This document shows positions 1 to 5,615 of a DNA stretch of 5,618 nucleotides, in pieces; position 1 is the stretch's first letter, and each line of letters starts with the position of its first letter. Under the pieces are notes generated by a model, which saw only the letters and a program-made list of their open reading frames with translations, was not told the origin of the DNA and ran no database searches. The position numbers were made by a program, and so were the translations under genes. Origin of the DNA: DATLHO01 sp035539855 (GTDB lineage: Bacteria > Bacteroidota > Ignavibacteria > OLB7); the NCBI GenBank assembly GCA_035539855.1, contig DATLHO010000231.1, forward strand, positions 1-5,618. Reading direction: 5' to 3'.

Positions 1-48
1 CCCCCCTTCTAATCGAATGTCCATCGACAGATCGTCAAAGGATTCATC

Positions 49-1812
49 ATGAAGACTCGAGTCCATCTCCCGATCGCCGCATTCCTCCTGCTCGGCGTGA
101 TGACAGCCGCGGCTCAACTGCCTCGCACCATCAGCTTCCAGGGAGCGCTCACCGGCGCCGACGGGAAACCTCTCACGGGACCGCACACGCTCGCGATCTC
201 TCTCTATGACACGGAAACGCTCGGAGCGCCGCTCTTCACCGAGTCACACGGCGTGGAGCTCACCAACGGCATCTTCAACCTCCTCATCGGCTCGCACGAC
301 CCGCTCCCGGGCGACATCGTGTTCGACAAGGCATACTGGCTCGGCGTCATGGTCGATGGCCAGCCGGAGCTCGCGCCGCGTATGCCGCTCACTGCGGTGC
401 CCTACGCGATCAATGCCGCGCATGCCGATCGTGCCGAGGGAGCAGTCTGGTCGACCCTCAGCGACACCGCATCGAATCTGCGCGGCGGAGCCGTCAACTC
501 GATCAACGGAAGGAAGGGCGCGGTCACCATCGTCGGCGCTGGCTCGGCACGCGTGACGGCGGCCAACGGCACGATCACGATCAGCGGAACAGGCGGCAGT
601 GTCGGCGAGCTGCAGAACACCGATACCGCGCTCGTGATTGCGGACGCGCAGGGTCCGACGGTAACGCTCAACATTCGTGACGGGGGCATCCGCCGGGATC
701 ACCTGCGTGACCTTTCGGTCAACGTCATGAAGGTCAGCACCGGGACGCCTCCGGCCGAGCGCGGCAAGGCATTGATGTCCACGGGCATCGAGATCCCGAT
801 CTGGGGATATCCCACCGCTGCCGATCTTATCCTGCCGTTCTACCGGTCGATGACGATGAACGACATACCGTTCGCTCTGCAGAACATGGGCGCCGGCACG
901 ACCGCACTCTTTTCGTCGCACGATGCGACGACGACCAACCCCGCGCTCGACGTCTTCACGTGGGGACGTGGCTCGGCGGCGCGGTTTCTCGCGAGGAACA
1001 CCAACGGCGCATCGTCGGCGATCACCGCGCACAACGCGAGCCTTTCGTCGAGCGCCTTCGGCGTCGTGGCCTCCTCCGCCGGCGGCACCGCGGTGGTCGC
1101 GGCAAGCCCCTACGTCGCCGTTCGGGGAATCAGCTCCTCGGGCATCGGCCTGATCGGCAACGTCGGAGGCGGCGAGTCGTTCGGCGTGGTGGGATATCGT
1201 GCCAGCGACGAGCGCTACGAATTCGGAGCGCTCGGAACGCCATACGCCGCAGTGTACGGCGAGAGCGCTCCCGGCTCCGAGGAGCAGAAGGCGTCGCTCG
1301 CCGGCCTGTTCATCGGCGACGTGGTCGTCGAGGGGAACCTGCGCATCAACGGGACCATCTCGACTCCGGGCTCGATCGTGCGTATCGACCATCCGCTCGA
1401 TCCGTCGAATCGCTACCTCGATCATGCGCTCGTCGAGTCCTCCGAGATGCTCAACGTCTACAGCGGCACCGTCGTGCTCGACGCCAGCGGCCAGGCCGTC
1501 GTCCGGCTTCCCGAGTGGTTCGAGACCGCGACGACCGACCATCGCTACCAACTGACGTGCGTCGGCGGCTTCGCACCGGTCTATGTCGGCCGCGAGGTGC
1601 GCGCCAACGAATTCACGATCGCGGGTGGCAGCCCGGGTCTGAGGGTCTCGTGGCAGATCACCGGCGTGCGCAACGACCGACAGTCACGCGAGCAGCGATT
1701 CGAGATCGTGGTCGACAAGGCCGCGGTCGCCGGCGCTCGACCCTCCGAGCGTTCGACCGATCAGCGGCGGTGGGCTGCGCCGGAGATCCGCAATGCCGAC
1801 GACACGAAGTAG
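49..1812 (+). CDS. Secreted modular fibre-like protein (587 aa), function unknown
   Basis: No specific function is recognised. A signal peptide is clear: basic start (MKTR), hydrophobic core about 6-19 and a likely signal peptidase I cut after A22 (AAA|Q). Residues 28-125 form a module with ISFQG at 28-32, LYD at 52-54, GIFNLLIG at 74-81 and PLTAVPYA at 113-120. I know this arrangement from secreted proteins of Kapabacteria, Ignavibacteria and relatives. An NGRKGAVTI segment (153-161) starts a stretch resembling phage-tail or fibre stalks. Residues about 285-410 are rich in Gly/Ala/Ser/Val with irregular 'GVVG'-like units, suggesting stacked beta structure. LAGLFIGDVVVEGNLRINGTIS-like sequence (418-438) leads into a C-terminal module (about 443-542) beginning IDHPLDPSNRYL. 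That module recurs, from memory, at the ends of large secreted proteins in several phyla. The tail (548-587) is charged and shows no type IX sorting domain. The start is supported by AAAGGA at 37-42, six bases before the ATG. Export is fairly certain; a surface or adhesive fibre role is inference. Confidence 0.85.
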   Translation: MKTRVHLPIAAFLLLGVMTAAAQLPRTISFQGALTGADGKPLTGPHTLAISLYDTETLGAPLFTESHGVELTNGIFNLLIGSHDPLPGDIVFDKAYWLGVMVDGQPELAPRMPLTAVPYAINAAHADRAEGAVWSTLSDTASNLRGGAVNSINGRKGAVTIVGAGSARVTAANGTITISGTGGSVGELQNTDTALVIADAQGPTVTLNIRDGGIRRDHLRDLSVNVMKVSTGTPPAERGKALMSTGIEIPIWGYPTAADLILPFYRSMTMNDIPFALQNMGAGTTALFSSHDATTTNPALDVFTWGRGSAARFLARNTNGASSAITAHNASLSSSAFGVVASSAGGTAVVAASPYVAVRGISSSGIGLIGNVGGGESFGVVGYRASDERYEFGALGTPYAAVYGESAPGSEEQKASLAGLFIGDVVVEGNLRINGTISTPGSIVRIDHPLDPSNRYLDHALVESSEMLNVYSGTVVLDASGQAVVRLPEWFETATTDHRYQLTCVGGFAPVYVGREVRANEFTIAGGSPGLRVSWQITGVRNDRQSREQRFEIVVDKAAVAGARPSERSTDQRRWAAPEIRNADDTK

Positions 1813-1851
1813 GTCGCCGTCGGCCCGCCGGTCCTCGTGCCCGAATCGCAA

Positions 1852-1880
1852 GCGCCCGGCCTCGGATCGAGGCCGGGCGC
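1852..1880. terminator. Hairpin between convergent genes, probable bidirectional terminator
   Basis: Arms 1852-1864 and 1868-1880 are perfectly complementary: 13 bp, very GC-rich, with a three-base loop GAT. The hairpin lies 40 bases after the stop of the fibre-like gene and 15 bases after the stop of the converging Ada-like gene, so it could end both transcripts. The T-run expected of an intrinsic terminator is poor: GGTATTGTGG follows on the plus strand and TTGCGATTCG on the minus strand. Its position and perfect stem favour termination or 3'-end protection. Confidence 0.65.
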
Positions 1881-1894
1881 GGTATTGTGGGTTC

Positions 1895-2173
1895 TCAGGA
1901 GCGTCTGCTTTCGCCGCCCCCGGTATCGAGCTTCCGTGCCCTGTACTTCTGGCGCATGCAGTTCCCGCACGGCCGATAGCCTGCGGCAATCGCGGTCGCC
2001 TCGTCGGCGAAGAAGACGCGGATCCTTGCGTAGCCCTTCGGAAGTGCTGCGCGCGCCGTGCCGCAGTCGAGCCGTCCGTAGATCTTCAGTCGTGAGTTGC
2101 CGCCGAGCTCGCCCGGAGTCTCGCTGAGATACGTCGTTCCGTCGGCGGCGGTGAGGCGATAGGTTCTGGACAT
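1895..2173 (-). CDS. Small stand-alone Ada-type metal-binding domain protein (92 aa)
   Basis: The core, residues about 25-75, resembles the N-terminal zinc domain of the Ada DNA-repair protein. It has GNSRLKIYGRLDCG (25-38), then RVFFADEATAIAAGYRPCGNC (52-72), closely matching the Ada 'F......EA.AAGFRPC..C' signature. Ada holds zinc with four cysteines (Cys38, 42, 69, 72 in E. coli), and Cys38 accepts methyl groups from phosphotriesters. Here only three cysteines exist: C37, C69 and C72. C37 best aligns with Ada Cys42, while Gly33 sits near the usual fourth ligand. No methyltransferase or AraC-type domain follows; the protein ends in a short basic, Gly-rich tail. I recall similar small single-domain proteins in bacteria, usually annotated only as Ada metal-binding-like. 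Role unknown; methyl-acceptor activity looks unlikely. The ATG at 2173 is preferred because the upstream in-frame extension runs antisense through the next gene and has no family-like sequence. No clear Shine-Dalgarno is seen. Confidence 0.8.
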   Translation of the reverse strand: MSRTYRLTAADGTTYLSETPGELGGNSRLKIYGRLDCGTARAALPKGYARIRVFFADEATAIAAGYRPCGNCMRQKYRARKLDTGGGESRRS

Positions 2174-2205
2174 GTCGCTGGTGTCGTGTTCAGGTGTGTC
2201 TGTCC

Positions 2206-2230
2206 GGGTTCTGTCGGGGTGACAGAGCCC
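2206..2230. repeat. Inverted repeat with 10-bp arms in divergent intergenic region
   Basis: GGGTTCTGTC (2206-2215) and GACAGAGCCC (2221-2230) flank the five-base spacer GGGGT. The arms match except for one T/G position, which is a wobble pair if transcribed rightward. The inner TCTGTC/GACAGA is perfect. It ends 11 bases before the TACATTTG box at 2242, covering where the -33 contact of that promoter would fall, and lies 33-57 bases upstream of the Ada-like gene's ATG. It may be an operator for one or both genes, or a leader hairpin in the minus-strand transcript. Confidence 0.5.
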
Positions 2231-2241
2231 CGTCGAGAGAA

Positions 2242-2249
2242 TACATTTG
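2242..2249 (+). promoter_or_regulatory. Bacteroidota-type -7 box (TACATTTG) of the lipoprotein gene
   Basis: TACATTTG matches the Bacteroidota housekeeping -7 consensus TAnnTTTG at every fixed position. It sits 29 bases before the ATG of the lipoprotein gene at 2279, implying a leader of roughly 20-25 bases. No good TTG -33 element is present about 24 bases upstream (around 2218); that place is occupied by the inverted repeat, so an activator or a weak basal promoter is possible. Confidence 0.55.
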
Positions 2250-2257
2250 CTCCGAAC

Positions 2258-2286
2258 CAAATCCATCGGAGTACTCCAATGAACAA
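2258..2286 (-). promoter_or_regulatory. Weak candidate promoter for the Ada-like gene
   Basis: On the minus strand TGGATTTG (2265 to 2258) differs from TAnnTTTG at one fixed base, and a TTG lies at 2286-2284 with an 18-base spacer. If real, the leader would be about 80 bases and would contain the inverted repeat at 2206-2230. The match is imperfect and the TTG lies inside the neighbouring coding start, so this is only a candidate. Confidence 0.25.
2264..2281 (+). promoter_or_regulatory. Shine-Dalgarno and start codon embedded in a palindrome
   Basis: The Shine-Dalgarno GGAG (2268-2271) is seven bases before the ATG at 2279 and fixes this start over the upstream in-frame ATG at 2186. GGAGTACTCC (2268-2277) is a perfect 10-base palindrome. 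Allowing one mismatched pair (C2267/A2278), the symmetry extends to CAT at 2264-2266 and ATG at 2279-2281, giving an 18-base dyad. Confidence 0.6.
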
Positions 2287-3076
2287 GCTCGCCTTCCTCG
2301 CGCCCCTGCTGCTGATCCTCGTCTCGTGCAACCAGGTCATCGGTCCCGGCGATCCCCCCGTCGCGACCGACACCGTGACCATGTGGCTCGCGGCCGACAA
2401 GGACGCGATGGTCTCCTGCGGGCGCACGGGCTCGTGCGAGGAGGGCGATCTCAACTTCGGCCAGCACGGCACGATCGCCGCAGCGCACTGGGAGCTCGCG
2501 CGCAAGCAGGTCTATCTGCACTTCACGATCCCCAATCTGCCGCCGGGCACCGAGATCATCGATGCCTATATCGAGGTGTTCCATCCCGGAAAGAACGAGG
2601 ACGGCAAGCGCGACGACATCGACATGCCGTTGATGCGCGCGCAGGCTCCGTGGAGTCCGATGACGCTGACGTGGCGCAACCAGCCGAACGTCGATCCGCT
2701 GGCACAGGAGTCGTACATCCGGCTGCGGAGCCAGGCGTGGTCGGGGTCGCCCGACGTCGCATCACTCGTGCGGCCGTGGTTCGAGCGGCCGGCCGACAAC
2801 TACGGGATGATGCTGTACTGGCGCAACTCGCTCGGGCTCGGCGTCGAGAAGGGCTTCTACTCGAACAACGACATCCGCCGGACGCAGACCGACATGGGAC
2901 TGTCGCCGCGCCTGCTGGTGCGCATCAAGCTGCCGGCCGGCACGTCGACGCGCGACATCACGATGCCGTTCCTTCCGTCGGACACCGATCTCGACCAGCC
3001 CCGTCCGATCACGATGGTGCTCATGCGCCAGGGCGGCACGTGGCCCGTCGACTGGAACGTCGCGCCGAAACAGTAG
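2279..3076 (+). CDS. Lipoprotein with DNRLRE/CBM96-like beta-sandwich domain (265 aa)
   Basis: The N-terminus is a textbook lipoprotein signal: MNK, a hydrophobic stretch 4-15 and the lipobox LVSC (14-17), so Cys17 should be lipidated. No acidic surface-export cluster of the Bacteroidota type follows directly (N18 to P26). Residues about 32-217 fit the DNRLRE domain family (CBM96-like jelly-roll). Landmarks are LNFGQHGTI (58-66), YLHFTIPNLPPGTEIIDAYIE (79-99), the APWSPMTLTWRNQP block (123-136), DVASLVRPW (159-167), NYGMMLY (174-180), YSNND (194-198) and SPRLLVRI (209-216). Family members occur on secreted or surface proteins, often with carbohydrate-linked partners; here the domain stands alone. 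Cys47 and Cys53 flank a short loop and could form a disulfide. A C-terminal tail of about 48 residues after the domain is unassigned. Likely role: envelope-anchored binding or structural protein, ligand unknown. It ends 17 bases before the stop of the convergent transporter gene. Confidence 0.85.
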   Translation: MNKLAFLAPLLLILVSCNQVIGPGDPPVATDTVTMWLAADKDAMVSCGRTGSCEEGDLNFGQHGTIAAAHWELARKQVYLHFTIPNLPPGTEIIDAYIEVFHPGKNEDGKRDDIDMPLMRAQAPWSPMTLTWRNQPNVDPLAQESYIRLRSQAWSGSPDVASLVRPWFERPADNYGMMLYWRNSLGLGVEKGFYSNNDIRRTQTDMGLSPRLLVRIKLPAGTSTRDITMPFLPSDTDLDQPRPITMVLMRQGGTWPVDWNVAPKQ

Positions 3077-3093
3077 CGTCGATCACGCGGCGC

Positions 3094-4350
3094 TCAGTCG
3101 CTGATACCCGCGATCGCCAGGTAGGTGAACAGCGCGAGCGTCGCGACCAGCAGTGCGTTGGCGACCATGCCGTTGCGGTAGGTTCCCACCCACGCGCCGC
3201 GGTTGTTCAGGATGAGCAGCGTCAGCGCGGTGACGGGCATGAAGGCGGCGCCGAGCGTGGCGTAGACGAGCTGCACCTCCTTGACGCTGACCCACAGCAG
3301 CACGAGCGGAATCGTCGCGATCGCCAGGAGGAACCACCGGTACTGCGGGCTCCGGCGCAATGCCGCGACGTGCTCGTGACGATGATCCGGAGCGTGGCCC
3401 TTCGCGGCGCGCACGCGGAGGATGTCGGCGAACAGATACGGCGCACCCTGCCAGACGCCGAGCAGGCTGGTCGCGACCGCGGCCCAGAAGCCGGCGAGGA
3501 ACGTCCACTTCGCGAACGGTCCGAGCGCGGAGGCGAGCTGATCGGCGAGCTGCAGCGCGACCGCGGCGCCCTTGCCGGTGCCGGTGATGCGCGAGCCGAT
3601 GATGACCATCGCGCTGCCGAAGAGCGCGGCGAGCGTGTAGCTGACGACGAGATCGAGCCGGGAGGTGCGCAGGCCCTCGGCCCCGCGCCAGCCCGCCTCG
3701 CGGATCCAGTAGCCGTACGAGAGCATCGTGACGGTGCCGCCGATGCCGCCGAGCACGCCGAGGATCCAGATCCACTGCTCGCGTCCGCGGGGAAGCTCGC
3801 TCGGGATGATCGTCGCGAGCGAATCGCCCGGCATGGCGATGACGATGAGCGCCGCGCTGGCGAAGACCGAGACGACCATGATCGCCGTCAACGCAGTCAT
3901 CGCGCGCTCGAAGCGCTTGAAGCCTCCCTTCCAGACGAGCAGCGCTCCGACGATCGAGTGGGCGCTGCCCCAGAGGATGCGCGACGTCGTCGCGTCGCCG
4001 CCGATGCGCAGGAAGCCGTCGGCGGCGATGCCGCAGGCGCTCGCGAGGGCTCCGCAGACCGCGAACGACCAGATCAGAAAGTAGCCGAGGAAGAGCCACG
4101 TGAACCACGGACCGAAGCGCTGCGACCAGCCTTCGATGAGCGTCGATCCGGTGGCGAGCTGCCAGCGCGCGATGCCTTCGTTGATCGACCACTTCAGGAG
4201 CGCGCCGAGCACGCACGCCCAGACGACGACCAGACCGACCTCGCTGCCGGCGAGGCTGGCGGTGATCAGATCTCCCGCACCGATGCCGGTGGCGGCGACG
4301 AGGATTCCGGGACCGAAGCGTGCGAGCAGCGAGCGACGCGATGAGGACAT
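3094..4350 (-). CDS. NRAMP-related (SLC11-like) inner-membrane transporter (418 aa)
   Basis: A polytopic protein with about 11 hydrophobic helices, roughly at 13-37, 38-56, 85-110, 128-141, 153-172, 195-216, 236-255, 283-305, 338-354, 360-382 and 395-414. That count and length suit NRAMP carriers, which are LeuT-fold importers of divalent metals, usually Mn2+ or Fe2+ with H+. The start FGPGILVAATGIGAGD (12-27) has the NRAMP opening, but the helix-1 metal motif DPGN is GAGD (24-27). In helix 6 the usual A-x-x-MPH region reads GGTVTMLSYGYW (204-215), so the metal-binding Met is also absent. This fits a divergent NRAMP-like clade whose substrate I do not know. A cytoplasmic loop between helices 8 and 9 (319-327) carries four histidines. 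The ATG at 4350 leaves a short basic N-terminus before helix 1; a GTG at 4425 would add 25 residues with no helix. No good Shine-Dalgarno is seen. The gene is convergent with the lipoprotein gene and stands alone. Confidence 0.85.
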   Translation of the reverse strand: MSSSRRSLLARFGPGILVAATGIGAGDLITASLAGSEVGLVVVWACVLGALLKWSINEGIARWQLATGSTLIEGWSQRFGPWFTWLFLGYFLIWSFAVCGALASACGIAADGFLRIGGDATTSRILWGSAHSIVGALLVWKGGFKRFERAMTALTAIMVVSVFASAALIVIAMPGDSLATIIPSELPRGREQWIWILGVLGGIGGTVTMLSYGYWIREAGWRGAEGLRTSRLDLVVSYTLAALFGSAMVIIGSRITGTGKGAAVALQLADQLASALGPFAKWTFLAGFWAAVATSLLGVWQGAPYLFADILRVRAAKGHAPDHRHEHVAALRRSPQYRWFLLAIATIPLVLLWVSVKEVQLVYATLGAAFMPVTALTLLILNNRGAWVGTYRNGMVANALLVATLALFTYLAIAGISD

Positions 4351-4537
4351 GCGGAGGGGCCTGTAGTCGTGAGAGGGATCGGAAGATAGCGCTCTCAGCG
4401 GACGACGAGCCAGAGGCGCCGTCACCAGACGTCGACATCCTCGAGCGCCAAGTTGCTCCCCGGCGATTCCGACGACGACTTCGCACGTATCTTGATGCCT
4501 GTCGCTTCGGGCTCCGACCTCTCATTCCCCTTCTCGG
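4351..4537. promoter_or_regulatory. Divergent intergenic region with weak promoter candidates
   Basis: These 187 bases separate the divergent starts of the transporter and the outer-membrane protein. For the transporter, TATCTTCC on the minus strand (4388 to 4381) is a partial match to TAnnTTTG and would give a leader of about 25-30 bases from the 4350 start. For the outer-membrane gene, TATCTTG (4488-4494) is a near match about 43 bases before the ATG. Neither has a convincing -33 TTG at normal spacing. No RNA gene, strong repeat or terminator is seen. Confidence 0.3.
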
Positions 4538-5416
4538 ATGACATTCTCATATCGCACGGCGCGTGCACTTCGTCGCTCCCTCGCACTGATTGCAGTCGCA
4601 TCCGGTCTCGTGGCGACTTCCGGCATCGCGCACGCCCAATCGGCGGCATCGGAGGGCGCGCCGTCGCAGGGCTCGACCGGTTGGTACGTCGAGCCATATG
4701 TCGGCCTCAACGTCACGACACTCGAGGGCAACCCCGCATTCCGCGATCGACTACCGGGTGAAGGGCGGAATGACATCTACACAACCGGCACGGGGGTGGG
4801 TCCCCGACTGGGCGCTGGCATTGGTCGACAGCTCTCCGGGGCATTCGCGTTGGAGCTCGACCTGGGCTACGACAGCCGTCACGCCTCGAACTCCGGAACG
4901 ACGATCGACACGTGCGGCACGAGCCTCATCGACGTCGAGCGCAGTTACGCGGTCGGCATCGACTATTTCTCGCTCGGTGTTCGAGGCCGGCTCGCTCTCG
5001 GTCCGGTCTTCGTCATTGCCGGACCGAACGTGGCGTTCTCGATCGCCCAATCGGTTGACGAGACGGTCAGCCTCGACACGAACTGCCGCTACTACTACGG
5101 ATCGACGTCGACCTCGGTCGTGCACGGGGAGCTCTTCGACGCGCGCGGCGCGGTCCGCGTCTCGGTGACGCTCGGACTCGGGGCGATGATCGAGGTGGCG
5201 CCCGGGATCGCGATCGCGCCGCGTGTCGGCTACGACATCGGCCTGGCGGGAGGCTATGCCGGCCGCGGCGCCTATGAGTTCCGCAAGCCGGGCACGGCGT
5301 CTCAGCGGTACTTCGACGGAGAGTTCAACGAGGATCTGCGGCTCGAGGCGATGCATGCGTCGATCGGGCTGTGGATCGCGCTGTCGAAGGGATTGCGGCA
5401 GGAGACGGGACTCTGA
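4538..5416 (+). CDS. Outer-membrane beta-barrel protein, probably 8 strands (292 aa)
   Basis: An arginine-rich N-terminus (R6, R9, R12, R13) precedes a hydrophobic core (14-28) and a signal peptidase site AHA|Q after A33. The mature chain alternates amphipathic strands and polar loops. Candidate strands are GWYVEPYVGLNV (48-59), GVGPRLGAGIG (86-96), FALELDLGYDS (103-113), YFSLGVRGRLAL (143-154), PVFVIAGPNVAFSIA (156-170), AVRVSVTLGLGAMIEV (205-220), IAIAPRVGYDIGLAG (224-238) and MHASIGLWIALS (272-283). This resembles the small OmpX/OmpA-barrel or 'porin family' proteins common in Bacteroidota and relatives. The last strand is followed by a nine-residue tail rather than ending in an aromatic. 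Long polar segments at about 114-137, 171-203 and 239-270 should be surface loops; two contain the only cysteines, C126 and C183. Which barrel subfamily it belongs to, and its ligand, cannot be told. No strong Shine-Dalgarno precedes the ATG, but no other start fits the signal peptide. No clear terminator follows. Confidence 0.85.
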   Translation: MTFSYRTARALRRSLALIAVASGLVATSGIAHAQSAASEGAPSQGSTGWYVEPYVGLNVTTLEGNPAFRDRLPGEGRNDIYTTGTGVGPRLGAGIGRQLSGAFALELDLGYDSRHASNSGTTIDTCGTSLIDVERSYAVGIDYFSLGVRGRLALGPVFVIAGPNVAFSIAQSVDETVSLDTNCRYYYGSTSTSVVHGELFDARGAVRVSVTLGLGAMIEVAPGIAIAPRVGYDIGLAGGYAGRGAYEFRKPGTASQRYFDGEFNEDLRLEAMHASIGLWIALSKGLRQETGL

Positions 5417-5466
5417 GGCTCGACGGACACCGACCCGCAGCCGAACCGATTTTAACGAACGGGGGC

Positions 5467-5498
5467 TTGTCGGCGGCACGTCGGCCCTGCTATATTTG
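5467..5498 (+). promoter_or_regulatory. Bacteroidota-type promoter of the tRNA-Ser gene
   Basis: TTG (5467-5469) and TATATTTG (5491-5498) are separated by 21 bases, fitting the Bacteroidota -33 TTTG / -7 TAnnTTTG pattern. The AT-rich box is conspicuous in GC-rich surroundings. It ends 30 bases before the tRNA, leaving a pre-tRNA leader of about 25 bases. The promoter is independent of the upstream outer-membrane gene. Confidence 0.7.
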
Positions 5499-5501
5499 TC
5501 A

Positions 5502-5523
5502 TCCCTGCCCCTGGGCAACGGGA
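5502..5523 (+). other. Possible hairpin in the pre-tRNA 5' leader
   Basis: TCCCTGCC (5502-5509) can pair with GGCA (5514-5517) and GGGA (5520-5523), with a two-base bulge at 5518-5519 and a four-base loop CCTG. It begins close to the predicted transcription start and ends five bases before the mature tRNA. It may be fortuitous or a structured leader removed by RNase P. Confidence 0.3.
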
Positions 5524-5528
5524 AGCAC

Positions 5529-5615
5529 GGAGAGGTGCTAGAGTGGTTGAATAGGACAGTCTCGAAAACTGTTGAACTCGCAAGGGTTCCGTGAGTTCGA
5601 ATCTCACCCTCTCCG
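5529..5615 (+). tRNA. tRNA-Ser, anticodon CGA (reads UCG)
   Basis: A complete class II tRNA of 87 nt. The acceptor stem GGAGAGG (5529-5535) pairs perfectly with CCTCTCC (5608-5614), and G5615 is the discriminator base usual for serine. The anticodon stem ACAGT/ACTGT (5556-5560, 5568-5572) encloses the loop CTCGAAA with anticodon CGA at 5563-5565. The long variable arm has a GAAC/GTTC stem (5574-5577, 5586-5589), a hallmark of serine and leucine tRNAs. The T arm is GTGAG-TTCGAAT-CTCAC (5591-5607). CAT follows the discriminator, so CCA is not encoded and must be added by the CCA-adding enzyme. UCG is the codon expected to be common in a GC-rich genome. Confidence 0.97.

Noticed and set aside
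1..48. Promoter for the fibre-like gene
   Set aside because: Apart from the AAAGGA ribosome binding site there is no TAnnTTTG-like box in the available 48 bases; the promoter is probably to the left of the window.
244..1551. 435-codon open frame on the minus strand opposite the secreted fibre-like gene
   Set aside because: It is antisense to a well-supported gene with a signal peptide and recognisable modules. Its translation is low-complexity Arg/Asp/Ala-rich, typical of a GC-rich shadow frame.
1690..1812. Type IX secretion C-terminal sorting domain on the fibre-like protein
   Set aside because: The last 40 residues are charged and Arg/Asp-rich without the Gly/Val beta pattern and terminal basic motif expected of that domain.
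2174..2584. N-terminal extension of the Ada-like protein to an upstream start at 2584
   Set aside because: The added residues are antisense to the lipoprotein gene and show no Ada-like or other recognisable sequence. The domain is complete from the ATG at 2173.
3077..3093. Terminator between the convergent lipoprotein and transporter genes
   Set aside because: Only about four-base-pair stems can be formed in the 17-base gap, and there is no T-run.
2194..4344. 716-codon open frame on the plus strand running across the lipoprotein and opposite the transporter
   Set aside because: It overlaps two supported genes, is extremely rich in Arg, Asp, Glu and Ala with no domain or motif, and results from few stop codons in GC-rich DNA.
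4351..4425. Alternative GTG start of the transporter adding 25 residues
   Set aside because: The extra segment has no membrane helix or family feature, and the GAGGA-like site is about 12 bases from the GTG, rather far. It remains possible, but the ATG at 4350 fits the family better.
3083..4525. 480-codon open frame on the minus strand in another frame over the transporter
   Set aside because: It is Arg/His-rich and without membrane helices, whereas the adjacent frame gives a coherent 11-helix NRAMP-like protein.
5417..5466. Terminator after the outer-membrane barrel gene
   Set aside because: Only a short GGCT/AGCC pairing and a GATTTTAAC stretch are present; no stem followed by a T-run could be drawn.
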